Part shown: positions 1 through 7,340 of the stretch, in pieces
How positions within the stretch are numbered: position 1 is the first letter of the stretch
How the letters are laid out: each line of letters begins with the position of its first letter
From: CAZNGF01 sp964572855
GTDB taxonomy: Bacteria; Bipolaricaulota; Bipolaricaulia; RBG-16-55-9; JAJCYT01
NCBI GenBank assembly: GCA_964572855.1
Contig: CAZNGF010000020.1
Coordinates: 1-36,359, forward strand
Length of the DNA: 36,359 bases
Direction: 5' to 3'
Notes under the pieces: model-generated
The model's database searches: none
What the model saw: only the letters and a program-made list of their open reading frames with translations
What the model was told of the DNA's origin: nothing
Program-made: the position numbers and the translations under genes

Positions 1-624
1 GGCGACGTCGTGCCGGGGATCGCGTTCCCGTCCGAGCCCGAGCCGCAGGTGCTGGCCCAGAACACCGCGCCCGCATCCAGCCGACCGACCGTCGGCGTCG
101 ACGACGATCCCTGGATGGGCGTGGCCGACGCGCCCATCACGATCATCGAGTTCTCGGATTTCCAGTGCCCCTACTGTAAGCGCTTCTTCGACGACACGCT
201 GCAGCAACTCCTGACGGCCTACGACGGGAAGATCCGCTTCGTCTACCGCGACTTTCCGCTCAGCAACATCCATCCCCAGGCGCAAAAGGCCGCCGAGGCC
301 GCGCAGTGCGCCCATGAGCAGGGCCGCTACTGGCCCATGCACGACACGTTATTCGAGCGCCAGCGCGAGTGGGGCAATGCCAACGCCGTTGCGTACTTCA
401 AGGCCTATGCCGAAGGCTTGGGGCTGGACGCGCAGCAGTTCGACGCCTGCCTGGACGAGAACCGCTATCGCAACGAGGTGCTGCTCGACCTCAAGGCCGG
501 TGCCGATGCCGGGGTCACGGGCACGCCGGGTTTCTTCATCAACGGCCGCGCGCTGCGGGGCGCGGTGCCGTTCGAGTACTTCGAGGCCGTCATCGAGGAC
601 GAGCTGGCCAAGCTGGCGGGTTAG
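1..624 (+). CDS. DsbA-family thiol-disulfide oxidoreductase, 5'-truncated by window edge
   Basis: Thioredoxin-fold protein of the DsbA/disulfide-isomerase group, expected to handle disulfides outside the cytoplasm. The reading frame is open to the first base of the window, so the N-terminus (probably a signal peptide or membrane anchor) is missing. A GTG at 10 lies in frame but nothing marks it as the start. Seen in the visible part: a Pro/Ser-rich linker, then the fold starting near VGVDDDPWMG, the active-site motif CPYC within FSDFQCPYCKRFF (about 50 residues after base 10), and the cis-Pro loop GVTGTPGFFING near the C-terminus. CPYC resembles the BdbD/DsbA-like proteins often paired with a VKOR or DsbB partner; no partner is in the window. 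The stop TAG overlaps the TAA stop of the convergent methyltransferase gene (shared TTAG, 621-624). Confidence 0.9.
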   Translation, partial: GDVVPGIAFPSEPEPQVLAQNTAPASSRPTVGVDDDPWMGVADAPITIIEFSDFQCPYCKRFFDDTLQQLLTAYDGKIRFVYRDFPLSNIHPQAQKAAEAAQCAHEQGRYWPMHDTLFERQREWGNANAVAYFKAYAEGLGLDAQQFDACLDENRYRNEVLLDLKAGADAGVTGTPGFFINGRALRGAVPFEYFEAVIEDELAKLAG

Positions 625-1187
625 CGCCGCTGGCGCACGGCCTCGAAGGCGCACACGCCGGCGGCCACCGACACGTTCAGGCAACCCACATGGCCCGCCA
701 TCGGGATGGACACGAGCAGGTCGCAGGTCTCGCGGGTGAGGCGGCGCAGACCCGTCCCCTCCGCGCCCAGCACCAGCGCCAGCGGGCCGGTCAGGTCCGC
801 TTCAAACAGCGAGTGCTCGGCCGCGTCGTCCGCGCCCACCACGACCACGCGTGCCTCCCGCAACTGGCGCAGCGTCCGGGCCAGGTTGGTGACGTGGATC
901 AGCGGCACGTGCTCGGCCGCGCCGCGGGCCACCTCGACCGCCGCGCGCGACAGCGGCGCCGAGCGGTCCTTGGGTGCGATCACGGCGTGCACCCCGGCCG
1001 CGTCCGCGGTGCGCAAGAGCGCTCCCAGGTTCTGCGGGTCCTGCACTTGGTCGAGCACGAGCAGGAACGGGGTTTCGACTTCCTCGAGCAAATCGACCAG
1101 CAGCCCTTCGGGCTCGGGCTTGACCGACGGGGCAGACGAGGAGTGCTTGGAAGGGCGCGGTCTGTATTGCTTTCGTTTCTTATTCAT
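621..1187 (-). CDS. RlmB/TrmH-family (SpoU) RNA 2'-O-methyltransferase lacking the N-terminal substrate domain
   Basis: SAM-dependent 2'-O-ribose methyltransferase with the SPOUT knot fold; the closest resemblance is to RlmB, which methylates G2251 of 23S rRNA. All three SpoU motifs are present: DPQNLGALLRTADAAGVHAV (motif 1, residues 50-69), LALVLGAEGTGLRRLTRE (motif 2, about 136-153) and IPMAGHVGCLNVSVAAG (motif 3, about 161-177). Cys replaces the usual Ser before LNVSVA. At 188 aa it is about 55 residues shorter than RlmB: the N-terminal L30e-like RNA-binding domain is replaced by a short basic Ser/Pro-rich tail (MNKKRKQYRPRPSK). The ATG lies inside the end of the upstream gene (ATGAATAA, 8-nt overlap), implying translational coupling. 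RNA target uncertain. Confidence 0.9.
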   Translation of the reverse strand: MNKKRKQYRPRPSKHSSSAPSVKPEPEGLLVDLLEEVETPFLLVLDQVQDPQNLGALLRTADAAGVHAVIAPKDRSAPLSRAAVEVARGAAEHVPLIHVTNLARTLRQLREARVVVVGADDAAEHSLFEADLTGPLALVLGAEGTGLRRLTRETCDLLVSIPMAGHVGCLNVSVAAGVCAFEAVRQRR

Positions 1188-2199
1188 CGTTTGCCAAGGC
1201 AGCTCGCACGAAGTTCTGCTGCGGGGGCGTGAGCTGTTCGACCGACGCCGCGTCGATGCGCGTCGAGGCGTCGAGGCGGGCAGCCTCTGCCCCGCCTTCG
1301 TCCACGAAGCTGACGCCGAACAGCGACGCGCCCGAAAAATCCGCGCCGCGTAGATCCGCGCCGCGGAAGTCGGCCCCCTCGCAGTCCGCGCCGCAAAACG
1401 AGGCGTCGCGCAGGTTCGCGCCCTGTAAGTGGGCGTTGGAGAGGTTGGCGGAATCGAAGCGCGCGCCGCGCAAGTTGGCTCGTTCGAAGCGCGCGTCGCG
1501 CAGCTTGGCCCCGACCGCGTTCAGGCCCGCCAGGTCGCGCCCCTCGGCCCGGATGCCGAGCAAATCCTTTCCAGAAAAATCCCGTTTCTGCAACACTTGC
1601 CGGTACTGCACGTTGTCGAGGTCCGGCACGACGTAGCGCTCCTCGTCCCAGGGATCGGCGCCGTTGTGATACCCCGCCTCCTTCTCCCAGTAACCGAGCC
1701 GGTCCTGGGCCAGCACCTCGATGCGTTCGAGCCACTTGAGGCTCTTGTAGAAGTAGCGCCCCGGCACAACGGTGCGCACGGGGCCGCCGTGTTCGGCGGG
1801 GAGCGGCTCGCCCTCGTATGCCAACGCGACCAGCGCGTCCAACTGCAACGCGTCATCGATAGGCAGCGAGGTGCTGTGCCCGCGCGCGCTGCGGGCCACG
1901 AACGACAAAAACTTCGCCTCGGGTCGTGGCTCGCATGCCTCCAGCAGCGTCTTCAACGGCACGCCGCGGAAGCGCGCGCCGGGTTTGGACCAGCGCGTGA
2001 CGCAGTGGATATCGACCACACGCTCGTCCTGCGGAAGCGCTTGCAGTTGGTCAACCGACCACGTCTGCGGGCGCTTCACCAACCCCGTTATCGACACGCG
2101 CCAGGGCTCGTCCCCGCGCGCGGGGTCCGGCTCACGCTCGCCCACCAGCGGCCACCTGCCCGGCGCGGCGAGTTGCTGGTTCGGCGGGAGTTTATTCAA
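1180..2199 (-). CDS. Molybdopterin-binding (sulfite-oxidase-type) domain fused to pentapeptide repeats
   Basis: Residues about 30-190 are an oxidoreductase molybdopterin-binding domain: VVDIHCVTRWSKPG carries the conserved Cys (about residue 66) expected to ligate molybdenum, and HGGPVRTVVPGRYFYKSLKW (137-156) is the typical second half. Residues about 206-300 are a run of pentapeptide repeats (ANLRGARFDSANLSNAHLQG and onward), which fold as a right-handed beta helix. No Tat or Sec signal is seen, so the protein looks cytoplasmic, unlike most YedY/SorA relatives. The start is TTG: it is the first possible start after an in-frame TAG and sits just after an AGGAAGAAGG ribosome site. A short C-terminal tail (EQLTPPQQNFVRAAL) follows the repeats. 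It is first in an operon with the SpoU methyltransferase. Substrate unknown. Confidence 0.85.
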   Translation of the reverse strand: MNKLPPNQQLAAPGRWPLVGEREPDPARGDEPWRVSITGLVKRPQTWSVDQLQALPQDERVVDIHCVTRWSKPGARFRGVPLKTLLEACEPRPEAKFLSFVARSARGHSTSLPIDDALQLDALVALAYEGEPLPAEHGGPVRTVVPGRYFYKSLKWLERIEVLAQDRLGYWEKEAGYHNGADPWDEERYVVPDLDNVQYRQVLQKRDFSGKDLLGIRAEGRDLAGLNAVGAKLRDARFERANLRGARFDSANLSNAHLQGANLRDASFCGADCEGADFRGADLRGADFSGASLFGVSFVDEGGAEAARLDASTRIDAASVEQLTPPQQNFVRAALANDE

Positions 2200-2313
2200 A
2201 CCTTCTTCCTAATGGGGCTCAGCCGCTGCGCTGGCGTCGCTGGCGACGGCTCGCCCGGATCGCGTCCGGCCCGCTTGACGACCTCGACGGTTTGCGTTCA
2301 TCCCATCAAAACC

Positions 2314-2342
2314 ATTCTAGCCCGCCGGGACAAACGGGCAAA
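2314..2342 (-). promoter_or_regulatory. Candidate promoter for the molybdopterin/pentapeptide-SpoU operon
   Basis: Read on the minus strand: TTTGCC (2337-2342), 17-bp spacer, TAGAAT (2314-2319). It would give a leader of about 105 nt before the TTG at 2199; the leader contains a small CCGGA/TCCGG stem. It lies at the 3' edge of the aquaporin gene. Confidence 0.45.
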
Positions 2343-2348
2343 GTCCGC

Positions 2349-3005
2349 TCAAGCGGCTCGCTCCTCGACCAACACGAACCGATGCACGGCCGCGGCCAGC
2401 GCGCCGCCGAGGATCGCGCTGACGAAATAGACCCAGACTTGGCCCAGTTGCCCCGCCGCCAGCGCCGGCCCCAGCGTGCGCGCCGGGTTCACCGACGCCC
2501 CGGTGACCGCGCCGCCGGCCAGGAGGCAGCCGGCCAGCGTGAATCCGATGGCCAGCCCCGCGAACTGCCCCGCCTTGCCGGCCACGGCCGCCTGCAGCAC
2601 GACCAGCGCCAGGCAGAAGGTCAAAAACAGTTCCAGGAAAAAGGCCGACCCGACCGAGACCTCGAAGCTGAACGCCCCGAAGCTGGCGGCCCCGCCGCCC
2701 AGGATTGCGCTCAGCGCAAACGCCGCCGCGATCCCACCCAGCAGTTGGGCGACGACGTACCACAGGGCCCGGCCCGCGTTGATCCCGCCTGCGATCCAGA
2801 CGCTGACCGTGACGGCCGGGTTCACGTGTGCCCCGCTCCAATGGCCCAGCGCGTAGGCCGCGAACACGATGGCCAGGCCGTGGGCCAGCGCCGGCATGAC
2901 GGGACCGACCTCGGGCGGGGCCAGCGCCACGCCGGCCGCCCCCCAGAACACGAGCACGAACGTCCCGATGAACTCCGCGACATACGCCTTCGATGCTGCT
3001 CCCAT
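2349..3005 (-). CDS. MIP-family aquaporin (AqpZ/glycerol-channel type)
   Basis: Integral membrane water or small-solute channel. The 218-aa protein has the two hallmark NPA boxes, SGAHVNPAVTV (NPA at 62-64) and TGASVNPARTLGPAL (NPA at 173-175). The Arg after the second box (R176) forms the usual selectivity filter. Hydrophobic segments fit six membrane helices plus two half-helices. Length and the NPAR-TLGP context fit aquaporins better than the longer glycerol facilitators. The ATG at 3005 is chosen because GAGGAGG lies 7 nt upstream and the family N-terminus (AEFIGTFVLVFWGA) begins just after; longer in-frame starts up to 3251 would add a non-homologous tail crossing the promoter region. 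Divergent from the amidohydrolase gene. Substrate not predictable from sequence alone. Confidence 0.93.
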   Translation of the reverse strand: MGAASKAYVAEFIGTFVLVFWGAAGVALAPPEVGPVMPALAHGLAIVFAAYALGHWSGAHVNPAVTVSVWIAGGINAGRALWYVVAQLLGGIAAAFALSAILGGGAASFGAFSFEVSVGSAFFLELFLTFCLALVVLQAAVAGKAGQFAGLAIGFTLAGCLLAGGAVTGASVNPARTLGPALAAGQLGQVWVYFVSAILGGALAAAVHRFVLVEERAA

Positions 3006-3047
3006 GCAAACCTCCTCGTGGGGATCCCCCTCAAGTTGAGACGCGCC

Positions 3048-3076
3048 ATTATACAACGCCGGGCCGTGTACAAAAA
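3048..3076 (-). promoter_or_regulatory. Candidate promoter of the aquaporin gene
   Basis: On the minus strand TTTTTG (3071-3076), 17-bp spacer, perfect TATAAT (3048-3053), about 43 nt upstream of the aquaporin ATG. The -10 is a full consensus match; the -35 is weak. Confidence 0.55.
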
Positions 3077-3110
3077 GGCGGGAGGCCGAGGGCAACCGGG
3101 TGCAACGGCC

Positions 3111-3139
3111 TTGCCGGAGAAGAGAGGAGACTTTATAAT
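3111..3139 (+). promoter_or_regulatory. Promoter of the amidohydrolase (rpsO-pnp upstream) transcript
   Basis: TTGCCG (3111-3116), 17-bp spacer, TATAAT (3134-3139). Transcription should begin near 3146, giving a leader of about 120 nt before the ATG at 3266. Confidence 0.7.
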
Positions 3140-3157
3140 CGGTCGCATAAAAAACAG

Positions 3158-3225
3158 AAGGGAAACAACGCGGGGAGCGACCAAGCCCCCAGAACCGGCT
3201 ACCTCCCTTGCGCCTCAAGCGCAAG
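3158..3225 (+). promoter_or_regulatory. Leader with mutually exclusive stems upstream of the amidohydrolase gene
   Basis: In the 5' leader, AAGGGA (3158-3163) can pair with TCCCTT (3204-3209), enclosing a GGGG/CCCC stem (about 3172-3190). CTTGCGC (3207-3213) can instead pair with GCGCAAG (3219-3225). The two pairings share bases 3207-3209, so they cannot coexist. This is the geometry of a switch, but no known riboswitch consensus was recognised. Confidence 0.35.
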
Positions 3226-3265
3226 GCGCTCCATGCCCGCCACGCCCTCAACCGAACTGAACGAT

Positions 3266-4540
3266 ATGAGCATTCTGATCCAACACGGAACGGCGTTGCT
3301 ACCGGACGGACCGCAGGGAAACGTCTCGATCGGCATCGAGGGGAACCGCATCGCGCGCATCGGCCCCGAGCTGGACCCGTTGGGCTACGACACCGTGCTC
3401 GACGCCAGCGGCCGGCTCGTGAGCCCGGGGCTGGTCAACGCGCACACGCACCTGGCCATGGTCCTGTTGCGCGGCTTTGCCGACGACATGCCGCTGCAGC
3501 CCTGGCTGGAGAGAGCCATCTGGCCTGCCGAGGCCAAGCTCACGCCCGAGGACGTCTACTGGGGCTCGCTCTGGGGATCGATCGAGCACATCCGCGGCGG
3601 CGTGACGGCCTTTTGCGACATGTATCTGCACATGGACGAGGTGGCGCGCGCCGTCGAGCGGGCCGGGACGCGCGGGCTGCTCACCTACGGCATGATCGCC
3701 TTCGAGCCCGGCGAGAAGGTGGAACGCGAGCTGCAAATCTCGCTCGAATTCGCCGAGCGCTGGCACGGCGCGGCCGACGGGCGGGTTCAAACGGCGCTCG
3801 CCCCGCACGCCCCGTACACGTGCTGTGACCGGCTCTGGGAGCGGACGGTCCAGGTGGCGGCGGACAAGGGCTTCTCGATCAACACCCACCTCTGCGAGAC
3901 GCGCAAAGAGGTCGAGGACTGCCGCCGCGCCTCGGGCAAGAGCCCGGTGGCCTACCTGGACGACCTGGGCGCCTTCGCGGTCCCGACGCTGGCGGCGCAC
4001 TGCGTCCACGTGGACGCCGCCGACATCGAGATCCTAAGCGAGCGCGGCGTGTTCGTCTCGCACAACCCGGGCAGCAACTTGAAACTGGGCTCGGGCATCG
4101 CGCCGCTGCCCGCCATGCTGGAGGCCGGCGTGACCGTGGCGCTCGGTACGGACGGGACGGCCTCCAACAACAACCTGAACGTGTTCGAGGAGATGCAGCT
4201 GGCCGCGCTGCTGCACAAGGGGGTCGGTGAGGACGCGGTGGCCGTGCCCGCACGGGAAGCATTTGAACTGGCCACCCGCAACGGGTACCGTGCATTAGGG
4301 ATCGACGGGGGGGGCGCTTTGCGCGAAGGGGCATTGGCCGACGTCATCCTGGTCGACCTGGAAGGCGCACACGTCCAGCCCGTCCACCATCCGCTCTCGG
4401 CGCTGGTGTACGCCGCGCAGGCCGGGGACGTGCGCACGACGATCGTGAACGGCCAATTGGTGATGAAGGATCGAGAGGTTCTGACCCTCGACGAGGACGA
4501 AGTGCGAACGAAAATCATGCAAATAGCGAAGAAATTTTAG
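3266..4540 (+). CDS. mtaD: Amidohydrolase of the 5'-methylthioadenosine/S-adenosylhomocysteine deaminase group
   Basis: Metal-dependent deaminase of the TrzA/AtzA/MtaD subfamily, expected to convert S-adenosylhomocysteine and/or methylthioadenosine to the inosyl products in the cytosol. The 424-aa length is typical. Seen: metal-binding NAHTHLAM (H60, H62), ALAPHAPYTCC, the NTHLCET histidine, AAHCVHV, and the aspartate in VALGTDGTASNNNLN. The ATG at 3266 is preferred because the family N-terminus (MSILIQHGTALLPDG) begins there; an in-frame ATG at 3233 would add 11 residues, and neither start has a strong ribosome site. It ends 10 nt before rpsO, so it probably shares a transcript with rpsO-pnp. 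SsnA-type or chlorohydrolase relatives are alternative assignments; the SAH/MTA call fits the CBS and gamma-lyase genes elsewhere in the window. Confidence 0.8.
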   Translation: MSILIQHGTALLPDGPQGNVSIGIEGNRIARIGPELDPLGYDTVLDASGRLVSPGLVNAHTHLAMVLLRGFADDMPLQPWLERAIWPAEAKLTPEDVYWGSLWGSIEHIRGGVTAFCDMYLHMDEVARAVERAGTRGLLTYGMIAFEPGEKVERELQISLEFAERWHGAADGRVQTALAPHAPYTCCDRLWERTVQVAADKGFSINTHLCETRKEVEDCRRASGKSPVAYLDDLGAFAVPTLAAHCVHVDAADIEILSERGVFVSHNPGSNLKLGSGIAPLPAMLEAGVTVALGTDGTASNNNLNVFEEMQLAALLHKGVGEDAVAVPAREAFELATRNGYRALGIDGGGALREGALADVILVDLEGAHVQPVHHPLSALVYAAQAGDVRTTIVNGQLVMKDREVLTLDEDEVRTKIMQIAKKF

Positions 4541-4550
4541 GAGGGCACCC

Positions 4551-4820
4551 ATGGGATTGAGCAAGCAAGCCAACCAGCAGCTCGTGGCCGACTACGGCCG
4601 CGACGGCAACGATACCGGTTCCCCCGAGGTGCAGATCGCGATGCTCACCCAGCGCATCCGCGAGCTCACCGAGCACCTCAAAGTGCACAAGCACGACTTT
4701 CACTCCGAGCGCGGACTGATGAAGCTCGTCGGACGCCGCAAGCGCCTGATGCGCTACCTCCAGCGCGAGGACGTGGAGGCCTATCGCACACTGATTCAGA
4801 AACTGGAAATCCGTGGTTAA
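4551..4820 (+). CDS. rpsO: 30S ribosomal protein S15
   Basis: Primary 16S rRNA-binding protein of the small-subunit platform. The 89-aa length is exactly typical. Seen: TGSPEVQIAMLTQRIRELTEHLK, the loop HKHDFHSERGLMKLVGRRKRLMRYL (split here by description only), and the C-terminal helix with YRTLIQKLEIRG. A strong TAGGAGGG ribosome site lies 7 nt before the ATG. It precedes pnp as in most bacteria; the gap to the pnp start is 22 nt. S15 autoregulation through a pseudoknot is known in other species; no such fold was confirmed here. Confidence 0.98.
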   Translation: MGLSKQANQQLVADYGRDGNDTGSPEVQIAMLTQRIRELTEHLKVHKHDFHSERGLMKLVGRRKRLMRYLQREDVEAYRTLIQKLEIRG

Positions 4821-4842
4821 CACGAGTCCGGAGAGGGTATTC

Positions 4843-7227
4843 ATGCAGAAAAGTCCAGTCACAGCCACCCGCGGCCCCTTCACGGTGGAGACCGGCCGCC
4901 TGGCCACGCAGGCCGACGGCGCGGCACTAGTGCGCTACGGCGACACGCGCGTGTTGGTCACGGTCACGCGGGCCAACGCCGACCACATCCCGTTCTTCCC
5001 GCTGTCGGTCGACTACGAGGAGCGCTTCTACGCCGGCGGCAAGATCCCCGGCGGGTTCTTCAAGCGCGAGGGCCGACCGTCCGAGCAGGCCGTGTTGACC
5101 TGCCGCATGATCGACCGGCCCCTGCGGCCGCTGTTCACCGAAGGCTATCACCAGCAGGTGCAGATCGTGGCCACCGTGCTCTCGGCCACCTCCAGCGAGC
5201 CGCCCGAGATCGCGGCCATGCTGGGCGCCTCGACCGCGCTCATGCTCTCGCAGGCGCCCTTCCAGGGGCCGATCGCGGGCGTGCGCATGGCGCTGATCGA
5301 CGGCGAGTTCGTCACGCACCCCACCGAGGAACAGCAGGAGCAGTCCGCCATCGACGTGGTCATCGCCGGCACCAAGCACGCCGTGACCATGGTCGAGGGC
5401 CGCATGGACGAGATCCCCGAGGAGCAGGTCGTCGAGTGCATCCAGGTGGCCCACGAGGCCATCAAGGAGCTCGTCGCGTTGCAGGAAGACCTGCTGGGGC
5501 AGGTGGAGGTTAAGAAGCTTGAGATCGAGGAAAGCGAGGACCTGAGCGCGCTGGAGAGCGCCCTGCGGGCCCAGGTCGGCACCCAGCTCGAAGCCATGCG
5601 CCAGCCCATGATCAAACACGCGCGCGAGGAGCTGGTGGACGGCATCGGCGAGGCGGCCGTGGAGGCCGTGCTGGCCCAGCAGGGCCAGGGCCTCTCCGAT
5701 GACGAGATCGAGGAGCTGAAGAAGAAAGCCGAGAAGCTGTTCGACAAGCTCGTGAAGGAGTACGTGCGCAAATCCACCCTGGCCAGCCGCATCCGCTTCG
5801 ACGGGCGCCGGCCCGACGACCTGCGCGAGGTGAGCTGCGAGGTGGGCCTGCTGCCGCGCGTGCACGGCTCGGCGCTGTTCCAGCGCGGCGAGACCCAGAG
5901 CCTGGGCACGTGCACGCTGGGCACGACGCGCCAGGACGAGCAGATCATCGACCTCATGCTGGAGGAGGGGCGCGAGCGCTTCATGCTGCACTACAACTTC
6001 CCGCCCTACAGCGTGGGCGAGGTCGGGCGCATCGGCACGCCCAAGCGCCGCGAGATCGGGCACGGTTACCTGGCCAAGAACGCCCTGCGCGCCGTGCTGC
6101 CCAGCGAGGAAGACTTCCCCTACAGCATCCGGCTGGTCTCGGAGATCCTGGAGTCCAACGGCTCCAGCTCGATGGCCACGGTTTGCAGCGGCTCGCTGGC
6201 GCTGATGGACGCGGGCGTGCCGATCAAGAAGCCCGTGGCGGGGATCGCCATGGGGCTGATCGAGGAGGACGGCGACTACGTCGTGCTCACCGACATCGCC
6301 GGCTACGAGGACCACTTCGGCGACATGGACTTCAAAGTGGCCGGCACGCGGGACGGGATCACCTCGTTCCAGCTCGACGTCAAGGTCAGCGGCATCACAC
6401 CCGAGCTCATGCGCGAGGCCATGGCCCAGGCGAAGCGGGCCCGGCTCCAGATCCTGGACGTCATGGAGGCCACCATCGCCGAGCCGCGCGCCGAGCTGAG
6501 CCGCTACGCCCCGCGCATCCAGTTGGTCAAGATCGATCCCGAGAAGATCGGGATGATCATCGGTCCCGGTGGCAAGACCGTGCGGGCCATTCAGGCCGAC
6601 ACCGACACCGAGATCGAGATCAGCGAGGAGGGCGTGGTCAAGATCGCCGGCGTCACGCCCGAGAGCATTGAGGCGGCCGAACAGCGTATCAAGGAGCTCA
6701 CCGCCGAGGTCGAGCCCGGCCAGCGCTACACCGGTAAGGTCGTGCGCGTCGAGCGCTACGGCGCCTTCGTCGAGTTCAAGGGCGGCAGCAAGGGGCTCAT
6801 CCGCAAGGAGGACCTGGGCGACAACGTCCAGGTCGCCGTCTCGGTGGGCGACGAGATGGAGATCGAGGTGAGCGAGATCGACGAGATGGGCCGTGTCAAC
6901 CTGCGCCCCGCCGGCTCCGGCGGCGGCGGGGGGGGCGGTCGCCGTGGCGGGGACAGGCGCGAGCCAGCACCCGCGGCGCCGCCGGCCGAGGTGGGCGACG
7001 TCCAGCCCGGCACGATCAAGACGGTCAAGGAGTACGGCGCGTTCGTGCGCACGGATACGGGGATGGAGGGGCTCATCCACATCTCCGAGATGAGCGACGA
7101 GTTCGTCAAGAACGTCACCGACGTCGTCAACGAGGGCGACCGCGTCACGGTCGAGCTCACCAAGGTCGAGAGCGACAACCGCGGACGCCCGCGCTACTCC
7201 TTCAAGCTGATCCGCAAAGGCGAGTAG
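4843..7227 (+). CDS. pnp: Polyribonucleotide nucleotidyltransferase with two S1 domains
   Basis: PNPase: phosphorolytic 3'-5' exoribonuclease and core of the RNA degradosome. At 794 aa it is about 90 residues longer than usual. Domain order: RNase PH-like 1 (about 1-150), helical linker (240-315), RNase PH-like 2 (320-545, with the phosphate-site SNGSSSMATVCSGSLALMD), KH (556-617, GPGG at 574-577), S1 number one (622-690), a Gly/Arg-rich linker (GSGGGGGGGRRGGDRR, about 691-706), and a second S1 (716-792). The second is the canonical one (GLIHISEMSDEFVKNV), while the first diverges (GLIRKEDLGDNVQ). The ATG at 4843 follows GAGAGGG. The upstream in-frame GTG at 4813 would overlap rpsO and is not needed. 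Confidence 0.96.
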   Translation: MQKSPVTATRGPFTVETGRLATQADGAALVRYGDTRVLVTVTRANADHIPFFPLSVDYEERFYAGGKIPGGFFKREGRPSEQAVLTCRMIDRPLRPLFTEGYHQQVQIVATVLSATSSEPPEIAAMLGASTALMLSQAPFQGPIAGVRMALIDGEFVTHPTEEQQEQSAIDVVIAGTKHAVTMVEGRMDEIPEEQVVECIQVAHEAIKELVALQEDLLGQVEVKKLEIEESEDLSALESALRAQVGTQLEAMRQPMIKHAREELVDGIGEAAVEAVLAQQGQGLSDDEIEELKKKAEKLFDKLVKEYVRKSTLASRIRFDGRRPDDLREVSCEVGLLPRVHGSALFQRGETQSLGTCTLGTTRQDEQIIDLMLEEGRERFMLHYNFPPYSVGEVGRIGTPKRREIGHGYLAKNALRAVLPSEEDFPYSIRLVSEILESNGSSSMATVCSGSLALMDAGVPIKKPVAGIAMGLIEEDGDYVVLTDIAGYEDHFGDMDFKVAGTRDGITSFQLDVKVSGITPELMREAMAQAKRARLQILDVMEATIAEPRAELSRYAPRIQLVKIDPEKIGMIIGPGGKTVRAIQADTDTEIEISEEGVVKIAGVTPESIEAAEQRIKELTAEVEPGQRYTGKVVRVERYGAFVEFKGGSKGLIRKEDLGDNVQVAVSVGDEMEIEVSEIDEMGRVNLRPAGSGGGGGGGRRGGDRREPAPAAPPAEVGDVQPGTIKTVKEYGAFVRTDTGMEGLIHISEMSDEFVKNVTDVVNEGDRVTVELTKVESDNRGRPRYSFKLIRKGE

Positions 7228-7238
7228 ACCGAAAAAGC

Positions 7239-7272
7239 GCGGGGTGAGTCCTTCACCCCGCCTTGCGCCTTT
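7239..7272 (+). terminator. Probable terminator of the rpsO-pnp transcript
   Basis: Perfect 9-bp stem GCGGGGTGA (7239-7247)/TCACCCCGC (7253-7261) with a 5-nt loop, followed after CTTGCGCC by TTTT. The T-run is short and displaced, so efficiency is uncertain. It lies between convergent genes. Confidence 0.5.
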
Positions 7273-7304
7273 TCCCCCGATACCGCAAGGTCGCGCGCGG
7301 CCCC

Positions 7305-7327
7305 GTAGGGGCACGATTCATCGCGCC
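7305..7327. repeat. GTAGGGG-type dispersed palindrome
   Basis: GTAGGGGCACGAT, 2-nt loop, ATCGCGCCC: an imperfect inverted repeat in a convergent intergenic gap. One of at least seven short GTAGGG-type hairpins in this window (see also 12435, 15231, 24216, 25541, 25588, 30065). Confidence 0.5.
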
Positions 7328-7340
7328 CGCGGTCGTACGC

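Noticed and set aside
2989..3251. Longer aquaporin start at 3251 adding about 80 residues
   Set aside because: The added stretch crosses a TATAAT promoter and a ribosome site and has no resemblance to the family; ATG 3005 has GAGGAGG.
4927..7314. Very long open frame on the minus strand opposite pnp (about 795 codons)
   Set aside because: Translation is low-complexity and without any domain; it follows from the codon bias of the GC-rich pnp gene on the other strand.
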